Notes: generated from the letters alone by a model not told the origin. A stretch of DNA of 64,000 nt from Polydactylus sextarius (GCA_016801845.1 CM028927.1:10442001-10506000); one strand, 5' to 3'; shown: positions 26,407 through 38,695, counted from the first letter of the stretch. Numbers and translations are program-made.

Positions 26407-26436
26407 GGGGAGGGGGATGGGGGTGGGGGTGGGGGG
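26407..26436 (+). repeat. G-quadruplex motif
   Basis: Five G-runs of 4 to 6 bases separated by A, AT, T and T on the plus strand, antisense to csmd2 transcription. Confidence 0.75.
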
Positions 26437-27540
26437 CAACAAAAGGGGAAGAGGGAGAGAGAGAGGTTGAGAGACAGAGTTGACTGACTGACTGTACAGA
26501 TGTATGAGAAAATAGATTTGGAAGACGTGATGTGGAGAATAATAGTGGGAAGGTGAGATGAGGGACAAACTAGAGGGAAATAAAAAAATAGGAGAGAGAA
26601 ATGAAAGTACGCTAGAAAGAACATGTCAGAAGGTCAACGAGAGGAAGCGCAACAGCCAATGGGAGTAAATGAGTTGGAGAGAGTAGGAAGGCTATATAGG
26701 AGGAGAGGTTTTTACTTCCTATTTTCTGCATCTCATTGCTCTTCTGTCCTGAGGTCACAGACAGTCAGTGTGACATTCATAGCACTGTTAGCTAAAACAG
26801 AAAGTTGTGTGTGTGTGTGTGTATTTTATGTATGTGAGTGTTAAGTGAAGGGAGTGTCGACATGTGTGTGTACAGACGTATCGGTTGTCTGCACATGTAC
26901 AAATGTAATCCCAATACCCTGTTTGATTATAGTGTCGCATATCAGCATGTAACTCCTCAGCTGAGATACAATTACCCTGACGACAGTGACTCACAATTGG
27001 AAGAAATTTCATCTTGCCGAACATAATCCCAACATCACGTTCACATAATACCATAAAGACACAAACAATAGTGGCAAAAGAGAACTGAAAATCCCTTTTT
27101 CTTTATTCTTCCCCCAACTACTCGTCTCGTCTCATCATCTACAATTCAGGATTGCCTTTGGACAAAAAGACAAAGTTGCAAAGTCCATCCTGTTCTTGCA
27201 ATCAATAATAGACGTCTTATACTGTGCAGGATGAATGCAACCGAAGAGAATGAAACTTACTGTTTGAAGTTACAGAGGTCCCTTGAAATTTTTTAGCACG
27301 GCTCAGTGCGCCTAAGACACTGTCTTAAAAGCTGCTGCTTGGAAGCACAAAAGAAAACACTGAAATTATAAATTAGCGGAACACAAAATTATTCTTATAG
27401 TTGTAGTATGTTCTGTGTATTCAATAACATTATTACATTTATATATTAGAGCTGTTATCGTAACAACAGTCATCTTAACAGTGCTTGAATACATCAGTAT
27501 ATACATTTTCACTTGACCCCAAGTTCTTGCCCAATGTGGG

Positions 27541-27640
27541 AACTGTTGGGTTCAATAATATTTAATAATACTTGAGATACTGTATACTGTGATTTGGTGC
27601 TGTATAAATAAAATTGATTTGAATTGAATAAAGAATAAAC
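27541..27640 (+). mobile_element. 3' tail of a teleost LINE (Rex1-like), truncated
   Basis: GTGATTTGGTGCTGTATAAA followed by TAAAATTGATTTGAATTGAA is the widespread fish LINE tail pattern, with TTGATTTGAATTGAA-type repeats at the end. The upstream portion (AACTGTTGGGTTCAATAATA...CTTGAGATACTG) also fits a diverged copy. Only the 3' end is present and no coding part remains. The family name is from memory and could be wrong; LINE origin is more secure. Confidence 0.5.
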
Positions 27641-30600
27641 AAGCCTCATTCACAAGAACTAAACCATTAATTTGAGATAAGACCATAAGCTGCCTATTCT
27701 CTCCCATCATATTGCTAAATTACAGAGTTCAGCTATTTCCTTATTCTCAAGAGAACCAATAAAGCCCTCGTATATTTGGTCCATCAGGGGCTATATCTAT
27801 AGAAAATGAGCAACCCATTGGAGGAAACATAGAATAAACCCTGACAAAATAAGTGAGTCCCTCAAGGTTTATTCAGTAACAAAGCTATCCGCTATCGCAT
27901 ATAACATACCCCATGAGTAAACTTCAAACAACTGAATGTTATATGTGTGTATGTCAGTAACTGCCTCCCTGGTGGGAAGATAAACCCTTCCGCCCCATAG
28001 ATCCTCTCAGCACCACTATTTGTCTCTTGACGTGTCAGCACGTATGCGCGCCTTGACCGCATCATATCCGAATTAACCTCTAGATGGCCACCATTAAAAT
28101 GGAAATGGTTGAGCTCAGCGATCCCACTCGCCTCAATACATTAGGCTAATGTCCAGGCCAGGACGACACCGTCTGCCATTACAGACGAGCCAAATGCAGT
28201 GGAAGAGCGCTAGCGATAGGCTTGCTCCCACTTAGTCCCCATCACCACAACCCAGCCCCACACCCCCACAGGTTGTTTCCTCTGGGCTGAATGGTAAATG
28301 TTGTTTCATTAAAAGGGCAGAAAAACAGTTCTTGCATTTCCATAATGGTACACATTTGATGCTTGAAGTACTCTCCTGCTGCAAGAATGTGCGAACTAAA
28401 ATATTTATCTGTCTAAACACATACAGAGGGGATGCTCAAGCAAACACTTACGTAAATACATTTGCCAGCATATGCTCTGCACTTTAAATCAAAGAGAACA
28501 CAAGTCTCTGTGACGTTGACAATGCCTCTGTTTTTCCTGTGGTGTTATCAAAGTTGTGATGTTCACATTCACACTCGGATTTCATTCAATGATGTGTTGA
28601 TGCCTATGGCAACACATAGCTGGAATGCACACATTTGCAAAAGCTCTAAAAAAAATATTATCACAGAAACACAGCTGGAGGGTAATATGTGTGGGGCTAG
28701 AACATAAACACCATCCACGTGTAAAGTTGTAACTATAGACACATAACATCAAAGAAAGTGGCTATGAAAAGACAAATGCAAGTACACAAGTATGCATGCA
28801 GAAATACACACTGGCATGAGTGCATGCACACATTCTTGCCTGTCATCAGGGGCTGGTGAAAGAAGCACAATGGAGCATGTGTTCTCTCGGACAGAGAGGA
28901 AGAGAAGGGGGGAGGCAGGCAGTTCCTTCCAGCTGGGTCATATTTAACCAGTGGTATTATCACACCAGCCAAAAAAGGACCCACAACCCAGCCACCCACA
29001 CACTTTCACAGCTCATGCCTAATACTACACAAGGAACCACACAACCCAGTTCCAACACTGACTCTTCAGAGATAATATTGTTTGTGTATTCTTCATTGTG
29101 TTACTCACTGCTCTTCTCTTATCATCAATAAATTCAAATAGCCCTACAGTAAGTTGGTGTTGCTGTGAACCTCAGCAACCCACACACCAAGGCTTCAAGC
29201 TGATCGATAGGAAATAGCCCATTCAGAGTCAAAGCCATGTTAGTGTTAATGTTTCGTCTTTTCAGAAAGATCCCTGTCTTTGCAGGGGAGTTTATTCAGC
29301 ACTGATAAAAAGGGCCTCCCACACATAACATAGTGAGGCAGGATGCCTGGAGAAATGCAAATGTGTGTTTGTGAGAGTATGTATGTTTTTATGTTTGTGT
29401 GTTTGCATGTATTTGTATTGATGAGTGAAAGATGAGTTTAAAAAAAAAAAGAGAGAGAGAAGAAGAGCTGAGTTCAACGAGCCTCATTCACTGCTCCTAC
29501 CACAGAAGCTGTATGTTGTTCCCATGACAACGAGAGAAACAGGAGAACACATATGAAAACAAATCACTTTTCTCAATTATTTATCATTGCTCAAGTCTGC
29601 CTGAGCACTTAATCTCACACATACACACACCCCACACACATGCAGGTACAGTACATCCACACACACTGTGAACACTTACAGTACATGCCTCATATAATTT
29701 CAGTTCTCTTCCAATCTCCCTGCTACTTATGAGAAAAAGCACAATTATGTGTGACACTAATGTGCGATAGAGTGAAAGTCAATTATCACCTCATTCTTCC
29801 TTCATCTGACAGTCAGAGTCTTTGTGTTACATTAGACCCAATCTATGCCGGACAGCCAGTCTTACTTACATTCTACCATGTATTTGTGCTTAAAACGACA
29901 CTTTTGAGACACATACCAATTAAAAACATCAACTGGAGGTCAGATTATGTTGTTCTGAACATTTTTAATATTTGAAACAATCATCCTGAACAAGTATGTT
30001 AATCTATGTGTGCATGTGCACGTGTTAGTGACTGGTTATTCATGGATATTTGATCCTCCCTGAGCAGTGTATTTTAAACCCGAGAGGAAGCACTGATCCG
30101 AAGGTCAGGTTATGACCATCCCAGCAGGACTATTCTATCTATCGCTGAGAGATGGACGAACGGCAGACGATCAATCAGCTTCATGTCAAATAACTGTAGT
30201 ACACTTTAACCTTTCAACTCAGATCCTAACTGCTCCCCAGGAAGACTCCAGTGTCCGCTGTAGACCACAGTCACAATTTATGGGCTTCATTCATCACTCT
30301 TGTGTGATTTATGTTAAAAAAAAAAAATTGTTACTGCTGACCATAATGACCATAATAGATAGATATTGCACCCACGTGCTGCTGACTGCATTGGAAACAT
30401 TTGCATTGGAAATGTCTGCGTTAACTGAAGCCAAATGTTGTTGTTTTTTTTGTTTGTTTGTTTTGTTTGTTTTTTTTTAAGATTGTGATAATGTAATTTA
30501 ATCTACATTCATAATAAACATAATACAGTTGATAGTTGATAGCAACATCTTTTGTCAGTACACCAACACCTTGCACAGAAAAGAAAAAGATGTTTAATGA

Positions 30601-30685
30601 AATATTGTGTCTTTGTTGAATATAAATCAGTGATCTCAGAGTTTTTGTAAATTGAGTCCAGATAAATAAAGATTCTGGCAGAGTT

Positions 30686-30708
30686 TTTTTTTTTTTTTTT
30701 TTTTTTTA
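30686..30708. repeat. Poly-T tract
   Basis: Simple run of T in csmd2 intron 1. Confidence 0.85.
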
Positions 30709-33700
30709 GAAAGCTTTGTTCCTTCCCCATTGTCTAACATGACTTTCCATGATATTGTGTTTCTTTGCATGCTTGACAGATAATTTTGTCTGGTTCATTT
30801 CCATAGTAAAGATGTCAGGAGACGCTCTCCACTCATTTTCACTCATTAGGAATTAATATCCTCCATGGCAGCAAAACACGTAACATGAGCCAGCAGACAA
30901 GTCTTGCAACATTAGGTCAAACTAATTTGGACACTGGACACTTTGAGGGTGATTAACTCCAGGAAACACACTTTCTGACAGACAGATAGAAGCTTGCTAG
31001 CGTAGCAAACAATATGGCTACAAAGGAACAACTAGACATCTCAGAAATTAAGCTTATTGGGTCCTTTACAGAGTGTTTGAGAGATCGATATTCTTCTTGT
31101 TACCGAGAGGTAAACGTCAGAATGTTACTGCTCCTACCTGAAAAACAGCAAAATTCAAAATGGACCATACAAGCATAGGAATACAAAGCTCCCCCTCTTT
31201 CCCCCACATGATGACTCTGCCTCTTTCCCAGAAAAAGACCACTGACAGGTTGTCTATATGTTGAGTATAGAGAGAGAGGTAGTACAGGAAAAAGAAAAAA
31301 AAAAACAGACAAGGACAAGGACAAGATACTTTGTGTCCAGGATCTAATCTTCAATCTCTGGAATCACTGATATCTGATAAGAACAGTGTAAATCAGGAAG
31401 CTAAAGAAACCTCTGCCTGAGCTTCGTGCCTATACAAGACAGACAGAGCATTTACATCTGTCTCTCAGTGTGGGGATTTACAGTAGCCGGAGCAAATTCC
31501 CATGTCTGATAATACCGGGAACAGGACAAGTTGAAGCGAGACTGAGGCTTCTGTGTAGATTTGCTTCTCTACATCACATGAGCAGATGCAAACTCTAGAT
31601 TTTTTTATCCATTATTATGTTCATCTTTACTTTATCCAGGTAAGACTGACATAGAATATGTTGTATGTTTTTTTTTTTATTCCCGAGATAAAGTATGACT
31701 CATAGCAGCTGACTTTGAGAGATGACCAATGCAACCAAGCTGGGACTGGAAAAATGTGGACAGGAAAAGTTAAATGAAAACCACTTTCGCCTGAAGAATC
31801 ATTAACATGTCCTTGAGTAAGCACTTTGCCATAACCTTACATCCACCAGCCAGTATCTTTAAAGAAGCTGAAAATGCTAAAATGCTAATAATAGACAGCT
31901 GCACTTTAACAGCAGAACTCAGAGGAGTATGTTGTGAATTTGAAGCACAAGAGCAACAGAGCTAGATTTATACTCCCTGGATAAATAAAGCAGCCAAAAC
32001 ATACATTTATTAATATACATTATGGCTGCTCAGGGACATGCTGAGAGTCATATTTGGAGGAAATAAGAATAATTCTCATTTTGTTTTCCACCAAGATTTT
32101 TCTCTGCTTGTGTTAGATTTAAACTATTGACTTTACAACCAAGAGCCCTAAGATATACAGGGCCTCTGTTTGAATGTGAATGCATCATTTTTAATGACAA
32201 CAAACTCTTTTACAATGGCAATACAATCAAACTCTAAAATCATTGTCAAGTGTTTAATAGATGAAACAGTTTGATTTTCATTGGGGATGAATTGGATGTG
32301 TGTCATCAGCTCATTGAGTGCCACATTCATTACGAAAATCTGCACATGTGCATCTTGCCATAAATTCACAAGTTCTGATGATTCAGTTTTTATTATGAGC
32401 GCTTGCAAAAGTCAATGAATCTGCACTGCTGCACGAATGGATTTTGGAATCATTTCGCTTTTGGTATGGAGGGAGGGGTGACTTTGCAAGTGTGCATGAA
32501 TTACCAAGGGTGTGTGTATGCGTGTGCATGTGTCACTGGTGTGGCTGGTGATCAGTGTGACAAAGCACAGTGACAGAGCTCTGGCCATCTGGAGACAGAT
32601 GACAGTGTGAATCACCAGAGAGGAGGATGGAGGAAGAAAGGGGGAGGTGGTGGAATGGAAGGAAGGATGGATGGAGGGAGGACAGAGCGACAAAGTACAG
32701 GGGGAAGACAGAGAGGGCTACGCGATGACACATCAGCAGGTGGGCGGGAAAATAAGTATACTCGTGAACTGGCCTGCACACACATACACACAAACACATC
32801 CTGTCTTCCAGGGGGCGCTTTTTAAGCTGGCTAATGACCTGCTTGTCAACGCTTCAGTCTAATCACCCTGGAGTGAATGGGATCCATCTAAACACACCCA
32901 TACATGTGTCCACAAGTTTACTTACATGCTGTGAGATGTTGAAATAGGAATCTGCTTGACGCCTGATAAGAAACTGAATGTTCCAAATAGGTCATTTACT
33001 AAAGAAAGGAAAATCACCAAGCAGTCAAAAGGCGCAGAAACATAGGCCCAAGATTATCTCTTAGCTCGTGTAAGCTTATCAACACTCAGCTCCAACAGTC
33101 GTCTCCCCCTTCTCGCCCTCTTATTACCCCTCTTGTTCAATTCTTTCCTGCTGTTTTGCTGTTTGTCTGTTCCCCTCCACTTCTTCATGATTTCCATCTT
33201 CATCTTGACCATCAATCTCTCTCTCTCTCTCTTACTCACTCCATAGCTCTTTCTCCCTAACACAAGTAGGAAAAGTAACATCATGGCAACACACCGATTT
33301 TGCATTACAGATATTTCTTAGTTTTGAGAAAACAGATAATGTCATCTGTTTCTCGGCTCCCACCTCATTCTTCTTTATTGTTCAATGGTGAATATAGAGA
33401 GCAGATGGGAGATTGGAAGCAACAGAGCGTGCAGTTAGTGGAGGATTTGAGATTGAGAGTAGCAGGCACACAGGTGGGAGAGAAAGGTGAGAAAAAAAGA
33501 AGATACATGCACTTGGGCTGCACATATGGCACACATGGATCACTCTGTGTGAAGATTTTGTTCTATTACCGTGACAAGACTTCCTGGAAGTCAACACAAA
33601 ATTTAGTAGTCATGCAGAAAAAACACCGAAACAACTGTAGTTTAGCTACTATATATCTCAATGAACGAGATAATCTAGCTTTGTCATGATGAAGATGATT

Positions 33701-36318
33701 GATAGAGTAGAGTTGTGGATCTACTTGGACCTTTGAGTTAAGCTCTAGACCACTTCTTAAATTTAATTTTTTTTTTGTCCAACCAGCAGTCCAAACATCC
33801 AAAGGTGGGACATGAAGCAAAGAAAAAAAAAAGACGCACATGTTCACATTTCAAGAGACTGATACAGAGCCTTAGAGGTACAGCAAATAAATGATTATGT
33901 GATCTCCAAAAAGGTTCTAATAATTGCCTCTGTATGAAACTGGGGGTTTAACGTCATGAAAAACGTTAGAGAAATCCTAACCGATGTAAGCAGCTATAGA
34001 CTTGTCAGTAGAACTGGTGGCCGAGGAAGCTGTCCGTGGTGCTGAAGACTTCAACTGAGCGGCTGAGCCTGTCGCTGTCCGCGGTGCTGAAAATGTCACC
34101 ACACAGCGTTCCGGTGATTACGTTTCACTCTGATCTCAATGTCTTATGCATATAGACATTAGATAACTAACCAAACGAGGATCCCCTGATTAAAAGCTGT
34201 ATTCATGTAAGATCTTTTTCTGTGGTCTTTGAAATTCAAATGTTTAAGTTTGTTATTTTATTATCTTTTACATTTGAAAAATTCCTCAAGTGAAATAATA
34301 CCAGGGTTTTTCTCTGCGTTATTGCGTGGAAACACATACACACGCACGCACCGACGCAGTTACCCTCTAGACTTTTGCGCAAGTACATACACACACAGCA
34401 CACGATCGTGCGAACAAAAGCAAATGTCTTTAAGTTTAAGGGGAAAAAAAGATAAAAAGAAAGCCGGCATCGAGCCCTCCAGTCCTCATAACATTACTGC
34501 GAGTTGCGTCAGGAGCACAACGCAGAGCTTTTCTAAAAAGGACAGAGCGGCTGAGAGGGAAGGACGACTGAGCGTGATCTTGCGTGTAAATGGACACGCT
34601 GAGTGACTGTCTCATGCGCCGCTGACGAGTGATCTAAAAGCGGGGGAGCTGGACTGGAGAAAAGTCGAAACAAGCGCCACGCACATAGGAATGTCGCGTC
34701 ATGGCCAATCTCTTCCCTTCCCCTATCCGGCCTTTGCTTTATCTGCTCCATGTGTTTAAATGAATGCTGGTTGATTACCGCTTATAGATCTACGAGTCCA
34801 CTGGGAAATCTGATTTTGATCCCTTAGAGACAGCGCTCCGCTTTCCTCAGATCGTTTCACACATCTCTATCTTTGCCTTCTTGGCCCGTGGGAAGGATGA
34901 TAAAGTTACAAACTGGAAATTGTTTAAAGTAAGTAGGACCTACTGGTTGACAAACGAAGACAGTTTAAAAAGGATTTAAAAGTGATCTTATCAAACACCG
35001 TTTCGGTAGGATGAGTCTTTTCAGTTTCAAGGCGTAACATTATGCGTGGTTATTAAATGGTAAGTCATAATTTGGTTTGAGAAGTGTGTGGGTAGAGAAA
35101 TACCACGAACCCCAGGTCTCCTCTTTCCCACTCCGCTCTGCCTTTCAGCGTAGTGTGAGGCTCTGGTGCCGCTCAATGGGAGGATGGGGAAACTGCTGGT
35201 GGCTGCACCAGCACCGAGGGACTTGCCAGACCACCTCAACGCTGGCACGTGATATACACAACCATATTTATTGACACCGTTTAGCTTAAACGTTGTAACT
35301 GGAACAAGATAGATAGGCTTACCCTATTCTGCTCTGCAGTAAATATGTGCAATAAGTTAGAGTTGCTTTACTGGCCCCAAAAGTAGACTCAAACGGCAAG
35401 AGAGTGCGCAATAAAAGAAGTTCCCTGAACGCAAATAAAACAGACAGCCTCCCTACCAACACGACCTCAATGAGATTTACTTCACAAGAAAGACAAATGT
35501 AAGATAAACCCACATTTCACCAAAAACACCAGGCCGGTTGATGACACAAGTTTGATCAGAAGTGGGGTGAGCCATGATGACACGCGAGGTTTCTTTAAAG
35601 AAGTAATGCACAAGCTTAAAAATCACACTCACGCAGTCTGAGGTGATACGTTTCTACTACGCACATTGGTGATGCTGAAAATGTGTCCATTTCCCACTCA
35701 CTCGTAGATTGTGTGTTGTCTAACCAAAAAGGTATGAGTGGGCGAGCACAGAGCCATGATTCACTGTCAAAATCATATTGTGGTCGTGGCTGAATTCTCG
35801 GGCTTTTGCTAAAAATAGTTCCCATTCGGTGGTGAGGAGCCAAGACAGTGATAAAACGACCGGCTTTCTTTGCCAAAAGGACCTGCTCGGGATGGCAAAA
35901 ATCATTGCGGCTCTTCTCCGAAAGGGAAAAAGTCAGGCCTCTAAATAACACCACAAGCTTTTGGTAATGAATGTCCAGGACAGAAAAAAAAAATGGATCA
36001 GTAACTTAGTCTCTCCTTCCAGAAACACATCAGACAGCGAAGACGTGAAAGTGAATTAATAGTAATGATAATCTGTTGAATGCCCGGCTCTCCGGTTGCA
36101 AGATTTCCATTCGCAATTAATCAAGGAGAGAAAACCAAGAGTCAGTTAATTAGGCCTGCCCCCCACCTCAAACACACAGACACACAAGTGCGCGCGCACA
36201 CACGCACTCGCACAGAAAGATAGGAAGAGAAATCATAGGACACAAAATGATGTTACTTGGGGAAGTGAAAAATCTTGGGGGATCTTAAGAGGAAACTCAG
36301 GAAGAGCAGTCAAAAAGA

Positions 36319-36329
36319 ACACACGCGCG

Positions 36330-36360
<31 letters not shown>
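36319..36360. repeat. (AC)(GC)n(AC)n alternating purine-pyrimidine run
   Basis: About 42 bases of strict purine-pyrimidine alternation, with a GC core followed by AC repeats. It is a strong Z-DNA candidate 0.5 kb inside csmd2 intron 1. Confidence 0.9.
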
Positions 36361-36537
36361 CCTTTTGGACTCTGAACAGCATAACAACCAGCCTCCTGCT
36401 TGACCATCTCAAGTGATTTCCTCCATGTGATTCTGCACTAACACTGTCTCGGTAACCTGGCAAACCTCCTTTTGCTTTTCCGGGAAACAACATTTCGGAC
36501 AAGATGCATCTTTAAACATCCTTAAAGATCATTTCAT

Positions 36538-36583
36538 CCGCCCCCCACCCCCCTCTGTTCTTCACCCCTCCCTCCCCAAACCC
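36538..36583 (-). repeat. C-rich run; minus-strand G-quadruplex potential
   Basis: C-runs of 6, 6, 4, 3, 4 and 3 become G-runs on the csmd2 sense strand about 300 bases after the exon 1 donor. Confidence 0.65.
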
Positions 36584-36876
36584 TGTCATTTAATGACACG
36601 CATCAACGGAGTCAGAGACACAGAAGCTTCACTGACGGATCCGCTGTCACCAAAATAGCCACCAGACCAGCCACCTCTCCTCTATTAATAACTTTGGGTG
36701 CTGCTGGAACAGGCGATCACGGCGATGCTGATCCTAAATGCGCCTTTAGGATGAGTGTATGTGTTGCTGATGCTGATTTGCATTCAGTCAGTGAACGGAG
36801 GAGGGTGGGCGGTGGAATGGGGGGTATAGCCTGCTGCATTTTGCGTGTCTTCAGCAGCACAAGATACGGGACTTAC

Positions 36877-37051
36877 CCTTTACTGAGGCGGCCAGTAGCC
36901 CCATATATAAGAACAGCACCCGGCTCCAACGGTGCGCCTGCACTCCCGCCTTCATTAGAGCAAAAATCCGTATTCCGTCCCCTTTCCTGCATGCACATTC
37001 CGGTCTCCTCGCAAGTCCCGTTGCTCCGTCCCGATTTGAAGCGGCGGTCAT
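36877..37051 (-). CDS. csmd2: csmd2 coding exon 1: N-terminus and signal peptide
   Basis: First coding exon of a CUB-and-Sushi multiple-domain protein, a giant single-pass neuronal membrane protein. The frame opens at an ATG with G at -3. No other in-frame ATG lies upstream in the open frame, which reaches about 37159. About 32 polar, Cys/Arg-containing residues (RRPECACRKGDGIRIF) precede a second Met at 36955, then a hydrophobic core (RVLFLYMGLLAAS). The exon ends AAG-G before a strong GTAAGT donor at 36876, phase 1, which fits exon 2 and gives ...SVKAQNC. As I recall it, human CSMD3 also has a Cys/Arg-rich stretch, then LMK and a hydrophobic segment ending in VKG, so the long form seems genuine. 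The second Met has a poor context but would leave a conventional signal peptide. The 5' UTR and cap site were not located. Paralogue choice rests on the first CUB sequence and the divergent C1orf94-like neighbour. Confidence 0.82.
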
Positions 37052-37780
37052 GGCAGGGCTGGCTTTTTTTTTTTCTCTGGTGATGTGGGCAGGCGCGATA
37101 CTTCTCAGATGGTCAGAAAAGGGAGATTCACTCGGTGTCGGCGCTGAGAAAAATCCCAATGCATGGAGGAGGCTCGGATCTCGCAGCTGGACTGAACCAT
37201 GTCATGCGGGGACCGAGGGGTTCAGAGTCTCTGTCTGAGAAGATAGATTTCACACCTAAAGGGGGAAAGGAGGGAAGGCAAACCAGAGGGGAGACGTGAT
37301 TCAAGTGGTCACTGATCTACCCTCACGCGTAAAAAAATCACGAAAATCCTTCGTCCACTCCACATATAATTGATGTTATTATACACATACAAAATAACAG
37401 GAGATCCCTCCTTCAGTTTGTCCAGCAGCACTTATCTGTTCTTCTCTTTAATGTATCTCCAGTTAGCCTAATAACAGCATTTGCGGTGCCGATAATCCAC
37501 GTTTTTAACTCGGAGACTTAGACGAATGAACGACGATTGATGAAGAGAGAGCCGCCGAGGTTATCCGGATCCAAGCAGAAAAAAAGGAAAAAAATCGCCA
37601 CGTTTTAGAAGTTCTCCACCGACGTTGGAGGAGCACTCAGTGATCTTACTGTAGGCTACGAACAGAAATATGCAGTAGCTAAGCACGTATTCCCAGTATC
37701 GCAGCGCTTGGCTACAGCGTCGTTCTCGGGTCTGTGCGACGCCAAGATTCAGACTGCAGACCTGCTTCCTCTCTGCGCGT

Positions 37781-37842
37781 CTCTCTCTCTCTCTCTCTCT
37801 CTCTAGCTCTCTCAGACACACACGCAAACCCTAACACACTCA

Positions 37843-37873
<31 letters not shown>
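37781..37873. repeat. (CT)n and (AC)n microsatellites in the shared promoter segment
   Basis: A CT run (37781-37804), mixed CTCAGACACA units and an AC run (37855-37873) lie about 0.75 kb upstream of the csmd2 ATG. Confidence 0.9.
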
Positions 37874-37874
<1 letters not shown>

Positions 37875-38624
37875 TACACCCTCCCGCACTCACCCACTCT
37901 CAGTTTCCAATCCAGCCATATCACATGCCCACATTTTCAAAAAGTATTCTGGGAAACATAACGTGATTTCAAAAGTGATTATGATATTTTTTTTTTAAAG
38001 AAAGCGAATGAAAAGGTCAAAATAAAACATGTGCTCCATTACATCAATAGTGATAATAGCAATAATAATAATTAAAAAAAAAAAACTACTAATAGTAATA
38101 ATAATATTAATACACCTTGTTCCAATTTGTTATGGAAAGATTTAAGGGCCCACAACGCAGCCGTTGTCTCCATCCATTAAGACCAATCATCAGATTGCCC
38201 GGCAGTTTAACATTGATGTCCACTTCCTGCTCACTGCACGTGAAATTGATGCTTAACAGGCCGGAACCCTGGCCAGTAAATTTGAATGTCATTTCTACTT
38301 TTTGCATATGACCGGTATAATTAGTTTTTTTTCCCGCAATGCGCCACGCGTGGAAACAGCTCGGGTATAATGAAATGCGCGTTGGCCTCCAACCTCTCCG
38401 AGACATAATATGATGGAGAGCATTAAAAACAAGTCGTCGCGTAATGTTAAATTAAACTCTGCAAACAATGGTTTCTCCTTTCTCTTTCTCAAGCTGCATC
38501 TAATATAAGGAAACAGATTAATGCTTGACTTGTGTCGCTCGACGATGGGAAAGTCCAGTAAGTTTTAAATAAGTAAGTGCGCGCAGCGCCGCCGTGTTTA
38601 AATTGTCTTTTTGAAGATCAACCA

Positions 38625-38638
38625 GTTGCTATGGCAAC
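38625..38638. promoter_or_regulatory. RFX X-box (GTTGCTATGGCAAC)
   Basis: A two-half-site X-box lies 58 bases upstream of the C1orf94-like start codon. The known RFX-family consensus is GTNRCC, a 0-3 base spacer, then RGYAAC; here the halves GTTGCT and GGCAAC flank AT. RFX2 and RFX3 activate ciliary and spermiogenesis genes through promoter-proximal X-boxes. The position and symmetry make this the most specific regulatory call in the window. Confidence 0.65.
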
Positions 38639-38695
38639 AGTTATTACATTGTAACTACTAAACAAACTCAACTGTATGAGAGAAGCTAAGTGAAA

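Larger units (their letters stand above)
22146..36876 (-). other. csmd2: csmd2 intron 1
   Basis: A 14.7 kb intron between the signal-peptide exon and the first CUB exon. It holds CT/CA repeats (23834-23907), two perfect snap-back hairpins (25498-25543 and 25881-25923), a G-quadruplex (26407), a LINE-like 3' tail (27541), poly-A/T tracts (24129, 30686) and, near exon 1, a GC-richer CpG-containing belt from about 34.0 to 36.8 kb with a Z-DNA-type (CG)n(CA)n run. The proximal belt is a plausible site for promoter-linked regulatory DNA. Confidence 0.7.
37052..38695. promoter_or_regulatory. Shared intergenic promoter segment, csmd2 / C1orf94-like
   Basis: 1.6 kb separates the csmd2 ATG (minus) from the C1orf94-like ATG (plus). 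The half nearest csmd2 is GC-richer, with scattered CpGs (for example AGAGCCGCCGAGG near 37550 and GCGCGCAGCGCCGCCG near 38580) and two microsatellites. The middle (about 37980-38110) is AT-rich with A/T runs and TAATAATAATA. No TATA box was identified with confidence. The arrangement suits a divergent promoter, although 1.6 kb is long for a single bidirectional one, so two separate promoters are also possible. Confidence 0.55.

Noticed and set aside
30112..30480. 122-codon plus-strand frame
   Set aside because: The C-terminal half is poly-Phe/Leu from T-rich sequence and the remainder resembles nothing.
33300..33689. 129-codon plus-strand frame
   Set aside because: Inside csmd2 intron 1 on the opposite strand, with no splice-site or homology support; a chance frame.
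34229..35274. Open frames in the CpG-containing belt near 34-35 kb
   Set aside because: No protein resemblance; openness is explained by local GC content.
36694..37083. 129-codon plus-strand frame opposite csmd2 exon 1
   Set aside because: Shadow of the GC-rich exon and promoter region on the other strand.
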